Shown: positions 7,460 through 15,418 of the stretch, piece after piece
Layout: each line of letters opens with the position of its first letter
Position numbering within the stretch: the first letter of the stretch is position 1
Assembly: GCA_014799465.1 (NCBI GenBank)
Contig: JAAVHZ010000049.1
Coordinates: 1-33,147, forward strand
Length of the DNA: 33,147 bases
Source of the DNA: Lachnospiraceae bacterium
GTDB lineage: Bacteria; Bacillota; Clostridia; Lachnospirales; Lachnospiraceae
Direction: 5' to 3'
Notes under the pieces: model-generated
Seen by the model: only the letters and a program-made list of their open reading frames with translations
Told to the model about the DNA's origin: nothing
The model's database searches: none
Position numbers and translations under genes: made by a program

Positions 7460-7486
7460 AGCACCATCCGGAGAATGGTGCTTTTT
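7460..7486 (+). terminator. Rho-independent terminator
   Basis: AGCACCAT and ATGGTGCT form an 8-bp stem with a short loop, followed by TTTTT. It closes the relic region before the GntR operon. Confidence 0.75.
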
Positions 7487-7539
7487 GTATTTCATTGCTT
7501 TAGGGAGAACTAAGGGAACGAATTTTTATTATAAACCTA

Positions 7540-7590
7540 TTGACAAATATATATTTATGCCATATTGTATATATTGTATATATACAATAT
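7540..7590 (+). promoter_or_regulatory. GntR operon promoter with palindromic operator
   Basis: TTGACA (7540-7545) and TATTGT (7563-7568) are spaced by 17 nt. Immediately downstream is a perfect 20-bp palindrome, ATATTGTATATATACAATAT (7571-7590), preceded by a partial third half-site. It covers the expected transcription start, so the YtrA-type GntR protein encoded just after it most likely represses its own operon here. Confidence 0.7.
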
Positions 7591-7606
7591 AATGAAGAGG
7601 TGCACT

Positions 7607-7990
7607 ATGGTAATTATTTTAAGTAATTCATCTGATGAGCCGATTTATCAGCAGATCGTCACTCAGATCAAAGCGCAGATCATGGGTGGTGAGCTTGTTG
7701 CGGGGGAGGCGCTTCCTTCGATGCGTATGCTTGCACAACAATTGAGAATCAGTGTCATCACAACAAAGCGTGCTTATGAGGAACTGGAAAGAGATGGTTT
7801 TATTGAGACCATCACAGGAAAAGGTTGCTTTGTAAAGACGCAGAATACGGATTTTCTTCGGGAGGAGTGTGTCCGCCAGGCGGAAGAAATGTTAGTCAAG
7901 GCTTGTGAAAAAGCAAGAATGTGTGGACTTACACTCGACGAGTTGAAGGAGATTCTGGAACTTGTGTATGGAGGAGACCAAGATGAGTGA
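7607..7990 (+). CDS. GntR family regulator, YtrA subfamily
   Basis: A 127-residue one-domain regulator. Residues about 10-75 form the GntR winged helix (EPIYQQIVTQIKAQIMGGEL, then LPSMRMLAQQLRISVITTKRAYEELERDGFI). Only a short helical tail of about 50 residues follows, as in the YtrA subfamily, which usually represses an adjacent ABC transporter operon and is released by cell-wall-active antibiotics or an unknown ligand. ATG 7607 has GAAGAGG upstream and gives the standard family N-terminus; upstream ATGs lie inside the operator. It overlaps the ATPase gene by 8 nt. Confidence 0.92.
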   Translation: MVIILSNSSDEPIYQQIVTQIKAQIMGGELVAGEALPSMRMLAQQLRISVITTKRAYEELERDGFIETITGKGCFVKTQNTDFLREECVRQAEEMLVKACEKARMCGLTLDELKEILELVYGGDQDE

Positions 7991-8873
7991 TTTGGAAAAT
8001 GCATTTGAAAATGCGATTGAAGTGAAAAATCTTACAAAGAAGTACGATGGCTTTAAGCTCGATTATATCAGTTTTTCAGTCCCAAAGGGTAGTATTATGG
8101 GATTTATAGGGCAAAACGGAGCCGGCAAATCAACAACGATCAAGGCAATTTTGAATATTATTAAGACGGACGGCGGAGAAATTCGGCTGCTGGGAAAGGA
8201 CCATATTAAATATGAAACAGAGGTCAAGGAGCAGATGGCAGCTGTATTTGATGAGTGCCCGTTCCATGATTCGTTTAAGGCAAAGCAGTTGAACATCATG
8301 TTTAAAGGACTATATCAGAACTGGGATGAGAAATTGTTCCATCAGTATCTGGAACGTTTTGACTTGCCGAAGAATAAAAAAATCGGGCAGTTTTCGAAAG
8401 GAATGAAGATGAAAATGCAGATTGCAACAGCTTTATCCCATGGAGCAAAGCTTTTGATCATGGATGAGGCAACGACGGGACTGGACCCTGTTGTACGAAA
8501 TGAAATTCTTGATATTTTCCGCGAGTATCTGAGTGATGAAACGAACAGTATACTGATGTCATCCCATATCACCAGTGATTTGGATAAGATTGCGGATTGT
8601 ATCACGTTTATTGACAAAGGGAAGCTCTTGTTGACCGGATATAAGGATGACATTTTGGAAGCCCACGGATTGATGAAATGCAGCGAAACGGATTATCAAA
8701 AAATAGCGGTGGAAGATATCGTAAGTGCAAGAAAGAGTGATTTTTGCGTAGATGTCATGGTCTCTGACCGTGTGGCATGTAAAAAGAAATATGCCTGGGC
8801 TAATATTGAAAAGACGAATCTGGAAGACATCATGCTCTTTTATATCAACAGGGAAAAGAGGGAGTGGTGGTGA
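7983..8873 (+). CDS. ABC transporter ATPase (YtrB/BcrA-like)
   Basis: A 296-residue ATP-binding subunit. Walker A GQNGAGKST lies at residues 43-51, the signature region is FSKGMKMKMQIATAL, and Walker B is LLIMDEATTGLDP, followed by the switch His in MSSHITSDLDKI. The C-terminal ~70 residues are the variable extension of this class. Its ribosome site GGAGG lies inside the end of the GntR gene, and it is followed by two permeases with 1-nt stop/start overlaps. It probably energises a half-size exporter for a peptide, antibiotic or lipid-linked substrate. The substrate cannot be read from the sequence. Confidence 0.93.
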   Translation: MSDLENAFENAIEVKNLTKKYDGFKLDYISFSVPKGSIMGFIGQNGAGKSTTIKAILNIIKTDGGEIRLLGKDHIKYETEVKEQMAAVFDECPFHDSFKAKQLNIMFKGLYQNWDEKLFHQYLERFDLPKNKKIGQFSKGMKMKMQIATALSHGAKLLIMDEATTGLDPVVRNEILDIFREYLSDETNSILMSSHITSDLDKIADCITFIDKGKLLLTGYKDDILEAHGLMKCSETDYQKIAVEDIVSARKSDFCVDVMVSDRVACKKKYAWANIEKTNLEDIMLFYINREKREWW

Positions 8874-9607
8874 TGAGAAGGAAGACACTGAAATATTTAA
8901 TCTACCGGGACCTCTTTTTGGCGAGAAAACAATTGTTTGGCTATGGTGCAATAGCGTTGCTTATGATGGTTTTAGGAATTTTAGTATCTCTTAGCACAAA
9001 ATGCGGAAACTTGGCACATGTTCCTGAACAATATAGAGACGTACTGGAGGAATGTCTATTCATGTTTTCATGTGTTCTGCCGGTATATATGTGTGCCGGT
9101 GTCGGGATATCGGTCGTGGAATCTATGCAGTTTGATGATGCAAGGTGGCATAGATTTCGGTTGTCCACCCCGGTAAGCGGATATATATTTGCACTTTCGA
9201 AATATATTATACTACTGGGAATAGAGGCGGTTTGTACAGGCATAGTGCTTGTATATATGTGGGGAGATAGTGTGATTAGGGGAGATGAGGTATCCTTCCG
9301 AACCATTGCATTTATGCTGGTGGTTACATTTGTCCTTTTGATGTTTGGTCTGTTGATGCAGATTTTGATTCTGTTGCTTGGTACCTTTGAGAGAGCACTT
9401 ATTGCAATGGTAGTAATTCAGGTTCCTGTGATGTGTCTGGTGCTGACCTGTTTCTTGTTAAGTGCAGCAATACCAGAAGATGTAGGGATGCAGTTCTTCT
9501 TGGATTTGAGCGAAACATGCTTGCCTCAGGTTTCCATAGTTTTTCTGATTTTTCTTCTTGTTAGTTTCATTGTGACTGCTGCATTATATGAAAGGAGAGA
9601 GAAATAA
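8873..9607 (+). CDS. ABC-2 type permease, first subunit
   Basis: A 244-residue integral membrane protein with about six hydrophobic segments: near residues 22-42, 60-85, 105-130, 145-175, 180-205 and 220-240. The start ATG overlaps the ATPase stop as TGATG, so translation is coupled; the upstream GTG codons are less likely. It should form the membrane channel with the next gene's product. The Cys-rich early loops are unusual but not diagnostic. Confidence 0.85.
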   Translation: MRRKTLKYLIYRDLFLARKQLFGYGAIALLMMVLGILVSLSTKCGNLAHVPEQYRDVLEECLFMFSCVLPVYMCAGVGISVVESMQFDDARWHRFRLSTPVSGYIFALSKYIILLGIEAVCTGIVLVYMWGDSVIRGDEVSFRTIAFMLVVTFVLLMFGLLMQILILLLGTFERALIAMVVIQVPVMCLVLTCFLLSAAIPEDVGMQFFLDLSETCLPQVSIVFLIFLLVSFIVTAALYERREK

Positions 9608-10305
9608 TGAGAGGACTTTTATACAAAGAGTTTTATCAGTTTAAATCTGATATGTATCTTGTTTTCGCATTCCTGTTGTTACTGATTTTTCCGTGTGTTG
9701 GTTCGACCGGAGATCCGGAGTTGATAAGTATGGTGCTTTCTTTGTGCTATATGATTGCTTTGCTACTGGGAGGTATGTTGAGTTCAGAGTTTTTCTCAAA
9801 GGATGAAAAAAGATCTTGGAGCAATTTCGTCTTTTCGCTTCCGCAGACAGAGAAGGGACAGGTGACAGCAAAATATTATGCGGTACTGCTCTTTCATTTG
9901 CTGGTTTTGTTTGTCTGCTTTGTAATTGATACTATTGTGGTTGCTATATATGGTAGTGTGACGGTTTCCGGAATAATGGCTGCGGTTATTGTTTTCGCCT
10001 GGCGAATATTGGTGTGTGCAATCAAAATTCCATTTATGCTCCGGTTCGGTTCGATGATGGGAAACGTCGTGGAGGCTGCCTGTTTCGGAATGATCTTGAT
10101 GCTGCTTGGTGTGTATGCGTTGTTTGGTGACATTTCTTTTTTCCTTCAGGATAATATCAGAGATGCACTTGTTGCATTTGTGACCAGCGGAAATGTGATA
10201 TGGATTCTTGCACTTTTACCATATGTGGCAGGTGTGGCGTATTACCTTTCTTACCGTGTATCTTTGAAGGCATATCGAGAGGGGGCAGAGAGTTATGGAC
10301 AGTAA
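9607..10305 (+). CDS. ABC-2 type permease, second subunit
   Basis: A 232-residue membrane protein starting KEFYQFKSDMYLVFAFLLLL, typical of ABC-2 permeases (a short cytoplasmic helix followed by TM1). Six hydrophobic segments are visible. Residues about 65-80 carry FFSKDEKRSWSNFVFSLPQT, the conserved cytoplasmic coupling loop of this family. It starts on the stop of the first permease (TAATG) and ends overlapping the CPBP gene. It forms a heterodimeric exporter with its neighbour. Confidence 0.87.
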   Translation: MRGLLYKEFYQFKSDMYLVFAFLLLLIFPCVGSTGDPELISMVLSLCYMIALLLGGMLSSEFFSKDEKRSWSNFVFSLPQTEKGQVTAKYYAVLLFHLLVLFVCFVIDTIVVAIYGSVTVSGIMAAVIVFAWRILVCAIKIPFMLRFGSMMGNVVEAACFGMILMLLGVYALFGDISFFLQDNIRDALVAFVTSGNVIWILALLPYVAGVAYYLSYRVSLKAYREGAESYGQ

Positions 10306-11274
10306 AAAACTTGCAGTGAAACGTATCATCCTGTTTTATGTCATTGCGTTTCTGCCACTTGCCATTATGACCCCGATTTTATGTCAGGTGTATGGAGAAC
10401 CGGTTTTTGTTTCTGAAAAAGAGAAGGTGGTTGCGATCGTACAGGCATTTGGAATTTTCGGAATGTTTGTGCCGACGATTGCGAATCTTCTGACAAGATG
10501 GATTACAAAGGAAGGCATGGAGAACGCTTATCTGGCTTTGAATGTAAAAGGAAATCTGAACAAAATGAGCAATGAGGTGCCGCTTGTACAAAACGACATA
10601 TTGCGAAAAAAACTTGAAGCCGGAGGCAACATGAAATATTATGTTGCGTCTGTCGGTATTATCATACTTGAGGCGGTGATCGGAGTATTACTTATATGGA
10701 AGATTTTTTTGGTGATATTCCGTTTGGAGAAATGTTTCCGGAAGAGGGTATGAGTCAAAAGATAGCGGTGGTAGTTTTGCAATTGGCGTTCTCTATCATT
10801 GTATTCTTCCCGGCATTTGGCGAAGAGTGGGGATGGAGAGGCTATCTTGGGCCAAAGCTTGAAGAGGTGATGAGCAAGCCCGCAGCAATTTTACTTGGTG
10901 GAGTATTGTGGGGACTTTGGCATGCACCGCTGACGATAGCAGGACATAACTTCGGCGTGGATTATCAGTTGTATCCGTGGCTGGGGATCGGTGCTATGTG
11001 CTTGTTATGTATATGTTTAAATGCATTTTTGACACTTCTTACAGAACGTACGAAATCCATTTATCCGGCGGCATTTGCACATATGCTCATCAACAATTGT
11101 TCGGCTTTTGTGTTGATGAGTATTCTCACAACGGAAGATTTGTATGAAAAGATGCAGACGATACCTGCCATGTGTATATTTGCAGTGGGTATTCCGCTGA
11201 ATGTACTTGTCGGCGGAGTAAGTTTGGGGCTATATGTATATGGTACGAGGAATTCGAAAATGGTTTCATATTAA
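10295..11274 (+). pseudogene. CPBP intramembrane protease, frameshifted
   Basis: Two overlapping frames make one CPBP/Abi (CAAX-protease-like) protein of about 326 residues. The first (10295-10753) covers the N-terminal membrane helices. The second, up to 11274, holds the active-site motifs EEWGWR (EExxxR), WHAPL and HMLINN. The frames join at a run of seven Ts (10704-10710); an eighth T would restore a smooth sequence WKIFFGDIPFGEMF. It may be a real inactivating deletion, a phase-variable tract or a sequencing error. The gene overlaps the permease by 11 nt. CPBP proteins in exporter operons often act in bacteriocin maturation or self-immunity. Confidence 0.82.
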
Positions 11275-11292
11275 AAGTCTCATTTGATGTTT

Positions 11293-11478
11293 TAAAATGT
11301 TTACATCAATCTTCTCACAAGCGGCAGGCTCAACACCTGCCTTACCGACATTGACAGACAGGCACAGTGTATTTCAGAACGGTTAAAGGCAGAAAAAGCC
11401 TTAGAATGGGCAGGAAGAATGAATAACGTAAGAGCGTTTGCGAGAGAGATGGTGAATAAAGAAATCATTTATGCATAG
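11293..11478 (+). pseudogene. TnpV remnant of a transposon
   Basis: Translating from 11293 gives a short stretch VYINLLTSGRLNTCLTDIDRQAQ joined to SERLKAEKALEWAGRMNNVR, ending KEIIYA and a stop. Both parts match the accessory protein TnpV of Clostridia conjugative and mobilisable transposons, with an internal deletion and no start. It marks past transposon insertion at the end of the exporter operon. Confidence 0.65.
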
Positions 11479-11481
11479 TAG

Positions 11482-11517
11482 AATGGCGGCAGAGTATTTA
11501 CATTCTGTCGCCATATT
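11482..11517 (+). terminator. Hairpin, probable terminator
   Basis: AATGGCGGCAGA and TCTGTCGCCATATT form a 10-bp or longer stem with one mismatch around a 10-nt loop. Only a weak T-rich tail follows (ATTTGTT). It separates the TnpV relic from the AraC/ClpP operon. Confidence 0.5.
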
Positions 11518-11598
11518 TGTTATTCAATTAGGGCAATTTCTATTAAGATTATTTTAGGAAACTATGTTATATTTCAATAAGGAAAGGAAGTGTCATAT

Positions 11599-12015
11599 AT
11601 GAACAATAATGCAGTTGTAAAAAAGGTAGTAGACTATATAGAAACACATATTGACGAGGATTTGCCACTTGATAAAATAGCAAACAAATTAAATTATTCA
11701 AAATTCTATATAGCCAGAATTTTTACTGAAGAAACGAAATGTACGGTTTATAAATACATACAAGGACGCAGATTGACTTTGGCAGCCAAAAAACTTGTGG
11801 AAACAGAACAGCCTATTGTTGAAATCGCTTATGAAGCACATTATGATTCGCAGCAAGCTTTTACATTGGCTTTTAGACAATTTTATGGATGTACGCCTAA
11901 AATTTATCGGAAAAATGGTGTATTTTATCCTAAACAATCCAAGATAAGCATGATGAGTTCGCTTGGCGGATATACATTTATGTATTATTTTGAAGGAGGT
12001 AAATTAGCAGCATGA
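11599..12015 (+). CDS. AraC-type HTH regulator, single-domain
   Basis: A 138-residue protein that is almost only the AraC DNA-binding domain, like SoxS or MarA. The first helix-turn-helix is [21 protein letters not shown]; the second is [21 protein letters not shown], followed by the family's [14 protein letters not shown] ending. About 30 extra C-terminal residues have no known fold. There is no ligand-binding domain, so it may be controlled by its own level, possibly by proteolysis. ATG 11599 has GGAAAGGAAG at 8 nt; the GTG at 11590 is less suitable. It overlaps clpP by an ATGA, so the two proteins are made together. Confidence 0.88.
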   Translation: MNNNAVVKKVVDYIETHIDEDLPLDKIANKLNYSKFYIARIFTEETKCTVYKYIQGRRLTLAAKKLVETEQPIVEIAYEAHYDSQQAFTLAFRQFYGCTPKIYRKNGVFYPKQSKISMMSSLGGYTFMYYFEGGKLAA

Positions 12016-12602
12016 GTACAATTCCATATGTTATTGAACAAACAAGCCGAGGAGAACGAAGTTATGATATTTTTTCAAGGTTATTGTCTGACAGAATTGT
12101 TTTTTTGGGTGAAGAAGTAAGTGATGTTTCAGCAAGTTTAATTATTGCACAAATGCTATTTTTAGAAGCACAAGACCCGGAAAAGGACATTCAATTATAT
12201 ATAAATAGTCCGGGCGGTTCTGTTTCAGCGGGCTTTGCCATTTATGATACAATACAGTATATCAAATGTGATGTTTCAACAATATGTATAGGTCTTGCTG
12301 CCAGTTTTGGAGCTTTTTTATTGTCAGGAGGTGCAAAAGGAAAACGTATTGCTTTGCCCAATGCAGAAATTATGATACATCAGCCTGCTATACATGGCAA
12401 CGGAATTCAAGGACAGGCAACTGATATAAAAATTACGTCCGACCACATACAAAAAAGTAAAAAACGCCTTAACACTATTTTAGCTGAAAATACAGGTAAA
12501 AGTATTGATGAGGTTGCTATTGCTACAGAACGTGATAATTATATGACGGCAAAAGAAGCAATGAATTTTGGATTGATTGATAAAATTATTGATAGGCGTT
12601 GA
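12012..12602 (+). CDS. clpP: ATP-dependent Clp protease proteolytic subunit (ClpP)
   Basis: A 196-residue full-length ClpP. The catalytic triad is visible: Ser98 in AASFGAFLL, His123 in IMIHQPA and Asp175 in TERDNYM. The oligomerisation handle and the [15 protein letters not shown] segment are conserved. Phe follows the nucleophile where Met is common (GLAASMG). Core clpP genes usually sit beside tig and clpX; this one is instead coupled by ATGA to a single-domain AraC regulator, so it is probably an extra accessory copy. It may form its own or mixed tetradecamers. It needs a ClpX/ClpC/ClpA-type unfoldase from elsewhere in the genome. Confidence 0.93.
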   Translation: MSTIPYVIEQTSRGERSYDIFSRLLSDRIVFLGEEVSDVSASLIIAQMLFLEAQDPEKDIQLYINSPGGSVSAGFAIYDTIQYIKCDVSTICIGLAASFGAFLLSGGAKGKRIALPNAEIMIHQPAIHGNGIQGQATDIKITSDHIQKSKKRLNTILAENTGKSIDEVAIATERDNYMTAKEAMNFGLIDKIIDRR

Positions 12603-12642
12603 CTGTTATACAAAAAAGATGGTTTTGGTTTTGTCATTAAAC

Positions 12643-12664
12643 TGTAACTTTTTTCTGCTATAAT
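12643..12664 (+). promoter_or_regulatory. Promoter motif of two-component operon
   Basis: TGTAACTTT followed by a consensus TATAAT (12659-12664) within 22 nt, 28 nt before the regulator gene. There is no good -35 box at 17 nt, which fits activator dependence. The same 22-nt pattern precedes the transporter operon at 14566-14587 with 17 of 22 positions identical. Confidence 0.5.
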
Positions 12665-12692
12665 ATAAAAAAAGAAAAGGCGGAAATAGTCT

Positions 12693-13364
12693 ATGGTTGA
12701 TTTATATTATATTGAAGATGATTCTAATATTGCATCTGTTGTAAAAGAATATTTGGAACGGAGGAACTTTAGGGTAACGATATTTATTACACTTGCAGAG
12801 GCAAAGCAGGCTTTGAAAAATCATGTACCAACTTTGGTATTATTAGATTGGAATATGCCTGACGGTCACGGAGACAGTTTGTGTCAGTGGATTCGCAGTT
12901 ATTGGAAAGAACTGCCCATTATTTTTCTTACTGTTCGTGGAGACAGTATGGATATTGTTTCGGGTTTCAGGAACGGTGCAGATGATTATGTTGTGAAGCC
13001 TTTTTCGTTAGAGGTACTGTATTCACGGGTTTTGGCATTACTGCGTAGAACTGGTAATGCAGCAGAAGAATATCTTTCCTGTGACGGAATCGTGATTGAC
13101 CAAAACCGCCATACAGTTTCATGCCGTTCCGAGGAAATAGCGTTAAGTGCAGCAGAATATCAGTTGCTTTTGTATTTGATGCAAAACAAAGGGAAGACAG
13201 TTACCAGAGAAAAAATACTGGAGCAGGTATGGGATGCGAATGGAAACTATGTGAATAATAATACATTAACAGTTACCATGAAAAGACTGCGGGATAAGCT
13301 TTATCAGCCGGAATGTCTGAAAACAGTCAGAAGTGTGGGCTATCGCATGGAGGATATCATATGA
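12693..13364 (+). CDS. OmpR-family response regulator
   Basis: A 223-residue response regulator. The receiver domain (1-115) has the acidic pair E8 D9 D10, phospho-acceptor Asp52 in LLDWNMPDG, Thr80 and Lys102 in VVKPF. The C-terminal winged helix (about 128-222) carries the transactivation loop and ends TVRSVGYRM. AAAAGGCGG precedes ATG 12693. It overlaps the kinase gene by an ATGA. Neighbours are a sensor kinase and an ABC/FtsX transporter, the arrangement used for sensing and resisting cell-envelope-active peptides. It likely activates both operons through the shared motif. Confidence 0.94.
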   Translation: MVDLYYIEDDSNIASVVKEYLERRNFRVTIFITLAEAKQALKNHVPTLVLLDWNMPDGHGDSLCQWIRSYWKELPIIFLTVRGDSMDIVSGFRNGADDYVVKPFSLEVLYSRVLALLRRTGNAAEEYLSCDGIVIDQNRHTVSCRSEEIALSAAEYQLLLYLMQNKGKTVTREKILEQVWDANGNYVNNNTLTVTMKRLRDKLYQPECLKTVRSVGYRMEDII

Positions 13365-14563
13365 GTGGGAAGAGAAATATTTTAGTCACTTTTGGATTTG
13401 TGTTATCCGTTAGCTTAATTGCCGCTGCTGTTTCTGCCTTGTTTGTTTCTTACCATTACAGTCGGCTTCAGTTTGACCTGTTAAATACGGTTTGCGGCGA
13501 AGTGGTGGAGCAGGAACCCGAGGCAAAAAAAATAATTTCTGCAGCATTAAAGGAATATATAGGTGGAAATCCTGACGGTGCCAGGGAACCTAACGGTGCC
13601 AGGGAAGATGATATTTTATCTGCATTGGGATACCATGTATCTGATTTTTCAGGTTTCACTTATGGGCAAAATGTTCTATTTATGGCAATAGGTTTTATGA
13701 CGGGAATTTCAATATTCTTTTTTACTTTTTTGTATCGGAATAAAATGGAAGTCATACGTATTCGGGCATTGGCAGAGTATCTGGAACAGGTGAATACCGG
13801 AAAGGCAGTCATTCTCTCCACTTCCGGGGAGGATGATTTTTCTAAACTGGAAGATGAAATATATAAGACAGTGACATTTCTCTATCATACGAAGGATTTG
13901 GCAGTGCAGGCAAGGAATGATTTCGCAGAAAATCTGTCAAATATTGCACATCAGATTAAAACGCCGATTACTGCTATTTCCCTGTCTATCCAGATGATGA
14001 AGCAGGATTCTGGAAGTAAACATTTGGAACAGGTAGAGAAGCAGCTTTTGCATCTGACTCATCTGGAGGAAACCCTGCTGGTCTTATCCCGACTTGATGC
14101 CGGAACGTTACTTTTACAAAAGGAGAAGGTGGATGTTTTTACCCTTCTTGTCCTTGCATCGGATAATCTCCAAGAACTGTTTGTCAGTTCCGGTACTTCC
14201 ATTGATATACCAGAGTTGGGTGAGATGCTTGTCATTGCTGATCTGGATTGGACTATGGAGGCAATGATGAACCTGATGAAAAACTGTATTGAACATAACC
14301 CTGGGGGAACAATCCATTGTTTTTATGCACAGAATCCACTTTATACTGAAATATTGATTTGGGATGACGGGGAAGGATTTGCAAAAGAGGATATTCCTCA
14401 TCTCTTTGAACGGTTTTACCGAGGGCAGAATGTAGGCGAGGGTGGCATCGGAATCGGACTGGCTTTGTCAAAAGAGATGATTGAACGCCAGAACGGAACC
14501 ATACGGGCAAAAAATAAGCATGGTGGTGGTGCTTTTTTTGAAATTCGCTTTTACAGTCACTGA
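13361..14563 (+). CDS. Sensor histidine kinase
   Basis: A 400-residue kinase with TM1 at about 8-30, an extracytoplasmic loop at about 31-103, TM2 at about 104-124, and a cytoplasmic dimerisation/HisKA domain with the phospho-acceptor His197 in SNIAHQIKTP. The ATPase domain has the N box NLMKNCIEHN, G1 WDDGEGF, F box HLFERFYRG and G2 GIGIGLALSKEM. The sensor loop has a short tandem duplication, GAREPNGARE (about 73-82), which is also a DNA repeat. ATG 13361 is used because it overlaps the regulator stop. The loop is too large for the intramembrane-sensing BceS type, so direct ligand sensing is possible. Confidence 0.93.
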   Translation: MSGKRNILVTFGFVLSVSLIAAAVSALFVSYHYSRLQFDLLNTVCGEVVEQEPEAKKIISAALKEYIGGNPDGAREPNGAREDDILSALGYHVSDFSGFTYGQNVLFMAIGFMTGISIFFFTFLYRNKMEVIRIRALAEYLEQVNTGKAVILSTSGEDDFSKLEDEIYKTVTFLYHTKDLAVQARNDFAENLSNIAHQIKTPITAISLSIQMMKQDSGSKHLEQVEKQLLHLTHLEETLLVLSRLDAGTLLLQKEKVDVFTLLVLASDNLQELFVSSGTSIDIPELGEMLVIADLDWTMEAMMNLMKNCIEHNPGGTIHCFYAQNPLYTEILIWDDGEGFAKEDIPHLFERFYRGQNVGEGGIGIGLALSKEMIERQNGTIRAKNKHGGGAFFEIRFYSH

Positions 14564-14565
14564 GT

Positions 14566-14587
14566 TGTAACTTTCGTTTGATATACT
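14566..14587 (+). promoter_or_regulatory. Promoter motif of ABC/FtsX operon
   Basis: TGTAACTTTCGTTTGATATACT matches the element before the two-component genes, with the -10-like TATACT at the same distance from TGTAAC. It lies right after the kinase stop and about 110 nt before the ATPase start. The leader contains a small hairpin (CTGTT-GGG-AACAG, near 14603). Confidence 0.45.
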
Positions 14588-14698
14588 GTTCATTGTAAAG
14601 GCTGTTGGGAACAGTCCTCTTGGATAACAGGAAATACTACAAGTGTATATCATTATGCCCGGAAAGTATAGGTATGCAGATGAAAGGAGAAAAGCATA

Positions 14699-15403
14699 AT
14701 GGAAATTTTAAAGTGTGAGGGAGTCAAGAAAGTATATGGCTCTGGTGGCAATCAGGTAACAGCACTGGATGGGATTGATCTGTCAGTCAGCAAGGGGGAA
14801 TTTGTGGCAATTATTGGAGCATCCGGTTCTGGCAAGTCCACTCTGCTGCATATTCTTGGCAGTGTGGACAAGCCCACAGGTGGAAAGGTCATTATAGATG
14901 GAACCGATCTTTCTAAACTAAACCAGACACAGGCAGCGATTTTCCGGCGCAGAAAGGTAGGGCTGGTATATCAGTTTTATAACCTGATTCCTACCCTCAC
15001 GGTGCGAAAAAATATCCTCATGCCTCTTGCACTTGACAAGAAAAAACCAAATCAGGAATATTTTGAGAAGGTTGTCAGTTCGCTTGGCATTGCTGAGAGG
15101 CTTGAAGCCTTGCCGAATCAGTTATCCGGGGGTCAGCAGCAAAGAGTGGCGATTGCACGTTCATTGATTTATCGTCCGGCTTTGCTTCTGGCGGATGAGC
15201 CGACCGGAAATCTGGATCAGAAGAATTCCAAAGAGATTATTGATATGTTAAAGCTATCTAACCGTAATCTGGAGCAAACAATTTTACTAATTACTCACGA
15301 CGAAAAAGTGGCTCTGGAAGCAGATCGTATTATTACGGTTGAAGATGGGCGTATTATCAGTGACGAGCGGAAGGAGGTGAAATCGCTGTCACAAAATACA
15401 TGA
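14699..15403 (+). CDS. ABC transporter ATPase, MacB/LolD-like
   Basis: A 234-residue ATPase of the family that partners with FtsX-type permeases. Walker A GASGSGKST is at residues 40-48, the Q-loop at QFYNLIPTLTV, the signature LSGGQ at 142-146, Walker B LLLADEPTGNLD at 162-173 and the switch His in LLITHDEKVA. ATG 14699 has AAGGAG upstream. Such ATPases drive mechanical coupling or peptide/lipoprotein extraction. Position beside a two-component system suggests a role in antimicrobial peptide sensing or detoxification. The last codons form the left side of an RNA hairpin that spans the stop. Confidence 0.95.
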   Translation: MEILKCEGVKKVYGSGGNQVTALDGIDLSVSKGEFVAIIGASGSGKSTLLHILGSVDKPTGGKVIIDGTDLSKLNQTQAAIFRRRKVGLVYQFYNLIPTLTVRKNILMPLALDKKKPNQEYFEKVVSSLGIAERLEALPNQLSGGQQQRVAIARSLIYRPALLLADEPTGNLDQKNSKEIIDMLKLSNRNLEQTILLITHDEKVALEADRIITVEDGRIISDERKEVKSLSQNT

Positions 15404-15418
15404 CAGCGATTGGATATG
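15371..15418 (+). promoter_or_regulatory. Hairpin-bridged ribosome binding site
   Basis: AAGGAGGTGA (15371-15380) lies about 40 nt before the permease ATG (15416), too far for normal use. Between them ATCGCTGTCA (15382-15391) and TGACAGCGAT (15401-15410) are perfect 10-bp inverted arms with a 9-nt loop. If this stem folds, only 9 unpaired nt separate GGAGG from the ATG, an ideal distance. No other ribosome site is visible. The ATPase stop codon (15401-15403) is inside the stem, so ribosomes finishing the ATPase would open it. Confidence 0.6.

Noticed and set aside
10704-10710. Programmed ribosomal frameshift in the CPBP gene
   Set aside because: The T run could slip, but no stimulatory structure or upstream ribosome-like site is evident, and CPBP proteases are not known to need one. 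A mutation, phase variation or read error is simpler.
14588-14698. Riboswitch in the leader of the ABC/FtsX operon
   Set aside because: The only structure seen is a short CTGTT/AACAG hairpin; no conserved riboswitch core was recognised.
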